Part shown: positions 61,525 to 64,000 of the stretch, in pieces
Layout of the letters: every line of letters starts with the position of its first letter
Position numbering within the stretch: position 1 is the stretch's first letter
Position numbers and translations under genes: made by a program
The notes under the pieces: generated by a model
The model's database searches: none
The model's input: only the letters and a program-made list of their open reading frames with translations
What the model was told of the DNA's origin: nothing
NCBI GenBank assembly: GCA_905147135.1
Contig: LR990050.1
Coordinates: 13,080,001 to 13,144,000, forward strand
Source of the DNA: Blastobasis lacticolella
Taxonomy: Eukaryota; Arthropoda; Insecta; Lepidoptera; Blastobasidae
Direction of reading: 5' to 3'
Length of the DNA stretch: 64,000 nt

Positions 61525-61625
61525 CATCATCATCGTGACGTTAAATTCCGGTTGCGCAACCGGAATTTAACGCCAATTCGCGGGTTCCCGCGCTGCACGC
61601 GAGGGCCCGGGCTTCGCCTTCATAC
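61525..61625 (-). mobile_element. SINE tail fragment with inverted duplication
   Basis: CGTTAAATTCCGGTTGCGC resembles the SINE 3' tail (CGTTAATGTCCCGGTTGTGC), and ACGCGAGGGCCCGGGCTTCG resembles its next block. The tail is present twice in inverted orientation, forming the palindrome at 61539-61572. Confidence 0.5.
61539..61572 (+). repeat. 34-base perfect palindrome
   Basis: The half-site CGTTAAATTCCGGTTGC (61539-61555) is followed with no spacer by its exact reverse complement. Symmetry stops sharply on both sides. Confidence 0.95.
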
Positions 61626-61869
61626 TCCTCTTGGTCCACATCCTTGGTTGTGAGTTTGTTGGCACGCATGCCATTCTTAATGGCATCTTTTGTTCCCTAC
61701 GTAATTTGCTGGTCTGCGCAAGATGTAGTCATACCGTGAAAAACGGCACTCTTGCAGCTTATTTGCGATGACACGGATTCGAAGGCTACCGCGAACTTGG
61801 GCGTTTCAGGCGCGGTCTTTGCGCTAACGCCACATATCCCCCGCAGAATCTTCATTTCTGTGACGCGTA

Positions 61870-61960
61870 ACAATGTAGAACCGTAGGTGCGTTGTTACTG
61901 TAAGGACATCATCATGCCTCATCATCCATCATGCCTCATCATCCATCATGCCTCATCATA
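61870..61960 (-). mobile_element. Diverged SINE-like copy (second family) with 17-base tandem repeat
   Basis: GTAGAACCGTAGGTGCGTTG and ATCATGCCTCATCAT parallel the copy at 2160-2338 (GCAGAACCGCGGTGCGTTAC, ATGAAATGCCTCATAC). The GCCTCATC region has expanded to about three tandem units of 17 bases (61910-61957). Confidence 0.55.
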
Positions 61961-62639
61961 CCAGATCAGATGTCTCATGTCCGTATTTGACTACCATAAC
62001 CTTCAAACCAAAAATCATTAATGCGAACATTGTTCCTTAAATTAATGCGGAAGAAACCAATAAGTCAGTGCTATCCAAGCAAACGGCATACTGAGGCTTC
62101 AGTCTTACAACGGTAAATAAAGGAAGGTTTAGATATTATAATAATTCTTATGTGACACACACTCATCCTCCTCTTAATAGAATACTAACGTATTCCCCTT
62201 AACATAATACGAAATCTCAGCCCGGGGTGTTCCGGTGACCCAGCGGCGGACGCGGCGACGGCTTTTTGTCCGACTGCGCGACTTCAAAAGCGGGGTTATG
62301 TTTTTGCAACACCGTACGAGCTAATGAGCGGATAGAGATACATTTTCGTCTGCGTAATTATACAGTTACGTGCGTAGGAAATATTTTTAAAGTATCGTAT
62401 GAAGGTTGAACAGTTACTGTTGAGATTGTAATTGCTTTATGTCGTCATTGTTCTTAAGTCAATTCGAGTGGAATATACGACATTTATCTGAAAGTATTTA
62501 TAAACTACAACAACATACAATATTACTGGACTATTAAAATAGAACAGCTCACTGTCCTTTGTGACAATTCATGCCCAGTCAACATTTTTATCCATTCTAT
62601 GAAAATCCAAGTAATCCTAAAAACGACATATTCAATATG

Positions 62640-62931
62640 TCGTATGCTCTCGCGTACGAGCGCCTGGGACCCACCTTGACCATGATCCAGGATTTGGCAG
62701 ATCAGGTAATTAGAGTGGAACGATTGCCATCTGACCCCTGTGACCCTGCTACCAGGGGAACCTGACTAAATTAGATCATAGTTACACATTCAATCGCCTG
62801 AAGGTGCAGATTTAATTACGATGTTTTCCCTCGCCGTAAGAGCAACGGTTAGTATTCAAGTAATGTATGTACAATGAGGTATGTACCTCAGAAAATATCG
62901 GATATATAAATATCGGCCACCGATGTTCCTC
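62640..62931 (-). mobile_element. tRNA-derived SINE, copy 10, with internal deletion
   Basis: Body words ACCTTGACCATGATCCAGG, GATTTGGCAGATCAGG, CCTGCTACCAGGGGAACC and CGATGTTTTCCC are present. At the head side the A-box end remains (ATCGGCCACCGATG), but the B box is deleted. A near-identical 29-base phrase stands at 62518-62546 and 62938-62966. Confidence 0.82.
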
Positions 62932-64000
62932 CAATATAAAATATTACTGGATTATTAAAATAGCACACTATAAGTACTTACACTCTTTGAGTATAATGGA
63001 TGATTACAAACAGTAATAATATCAAATGTATAGGGCGGGCCTATAACCTACAGAAACCTAATCCAATATCAGTAACCGGTATTCAATGTCACAAATCGTA
63101 CAATTGTAGTCTCCCCTAAAATAGCGTTGCACAAAAATAAATAAATTCGCGCAGTGCAGGGCAACGGCAGGTTCACAGTCTAGCAAGATGGTCTTATTCG
63201 AATGTTATGGTGTACACATAACACACACTTTTTATTTATATCTATTTCGTAGAATATAGCAAGAAATTAACTTGTAATTTCATTTTAAACTCATTTCAAT
63301 AAAATAATCTAAATAAAGTTGTAGAGAGGCATAAAATACCTATAGGTATCGCTATCGGTGTAGCGTGGTATAAAGTCCTTACAACATGATAGGTACAGTT
63401 TGCATGGTATCACATTTGAGGTTAGCTTTTCTGGTAGATATTATTTTATACCAACTCCTGAAACCTATGTATCTATAATAGGACCACGATAAGTCCGTAT
63501 TTACTGACAGTAGTAAAAATTATAAAATGTGGATATGGCAATAATCTGGGGATAATCTGTCCTTGTCAGTCCTTCTTGTAAACATTCAGTTATCCACTAA
63601 ATTATTAGCCATGATGAAAATTATCTCTCTCAATTACTTCTCTCACGCTCCGATTCGTCTCCTTGTCGATTCAAATCTCTAGTAGAAACTATTTATACGA
63701 AAGAAGATGCACAAATTCTCAAGAGACATTGATTACATTAATTAATTTTAACTTCCTCACTCACAACATATAACAAACAACCAGGAAACAACAAAATATA
63801 TTCGGATTATCATACCTCTGGTATCGCCATACAATCCTCACTACCGGTAGATATTGTAAATGTCCGCTTCATTCCTATGTGATTAACCATGAAGGTAATA
63901 ATAATAATTATACAAGGGAGGGAGCGGCGCGTGGCGTGCGCACACGCACCGCAATACAGGTGTGCGATATCCCTCGCGTTTTGGAGGGCGAGTGATTGCG
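62932..64000. other. Intergenic DNA at the right edge
   Basis: No gene recognised. The last 80 bases (63920-64000) turn GC-rich with GCGCACACGC-type text, perhaps the edge of a promoter or CpG-rich block beyond the window. Confidence 0.45.

Noticed and set aside
61501..61960. CRISPR-like or regulatory array from repeated CATCATC text
   Set aside because: Simple tandem expansion within a SINE-like element, with no spacers and no cas genes. The genome is eukaryotic.

Overview
The window is animal nuclear DNA, almost certainly from a moth or butterfly (Lepidoptera). It is AT-rich, has spliced genes with GT-AG introns, and carries an insect-type 5S rRNA. It is full of the short elements typical of lepidopteran genomes: a tRNA-derived SINE in about ten copies, tails of non-LTR retrotransposons with GATGAT-type ends, and small Helitron-like elements ending in CTAG. 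The species cannot be named from this sequence alone.

Only two protein-coding genes can be supported. The first (4790-9787, + strand) is a 12-helix sugar transporter of the major facilitator superfamily, of the facilitated trehalose transporter (Tret1-like) type. It has two alternative first coding exons (4790-4921 and 6219-6335), a shared second exon (8062-8194) and a large last exon (8541-9787). All junctions are in phase. The second (22777-23973, - strand) is an intronless bHLH proneural gene of the achaete-scute family. Its bHLH loop and C-terminal Trp-Trp motif identify it as asense (ase).

Left edge (1-4535): a tandem duplication of about 1.4 kb carries 5S rRNA genes, two in the left copy and one in the right copy. 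The right copy contains a 197-bp Helitron-like insertion, and the left copy preserves the matching empty site. A SINE stops where the right copy begins. From 4.7 to 9.9 kb lies the transporter gene, and from 9.9 to 22.2 kb AT-rich intergenic DNA with repeats and two striking hairpins.

From 24 to 64 kb I see no convincing protein-coding gene. The stretch mixes AT-rich DNA and dated mobile-element insertions with GC/CpG-richer, non-repetitive blocks (around 37.6-39.3, 46.0-48.5, 50.3-51.0, 54.9-55.3, 56.7-57.7 and 61.3-61.4 kb). A long gene-poor flank fits the large cis-regulatory territory expected around a proneural gene, but that is inference. Several SINE copies are framed by 15-18 bp target-site duplications, so their insertions can be delimited exactly. 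One degraded 5S-like sequence (54341-54395) lies inside a dispersed repeat.

No CRISPR array, operon, prophage or obvious new multi-gene system is present. The most informative structures are the 5S duplication with its empty and filled Helitron site, the duplicated first exon of the transporter, and the near-perfect hairpins.
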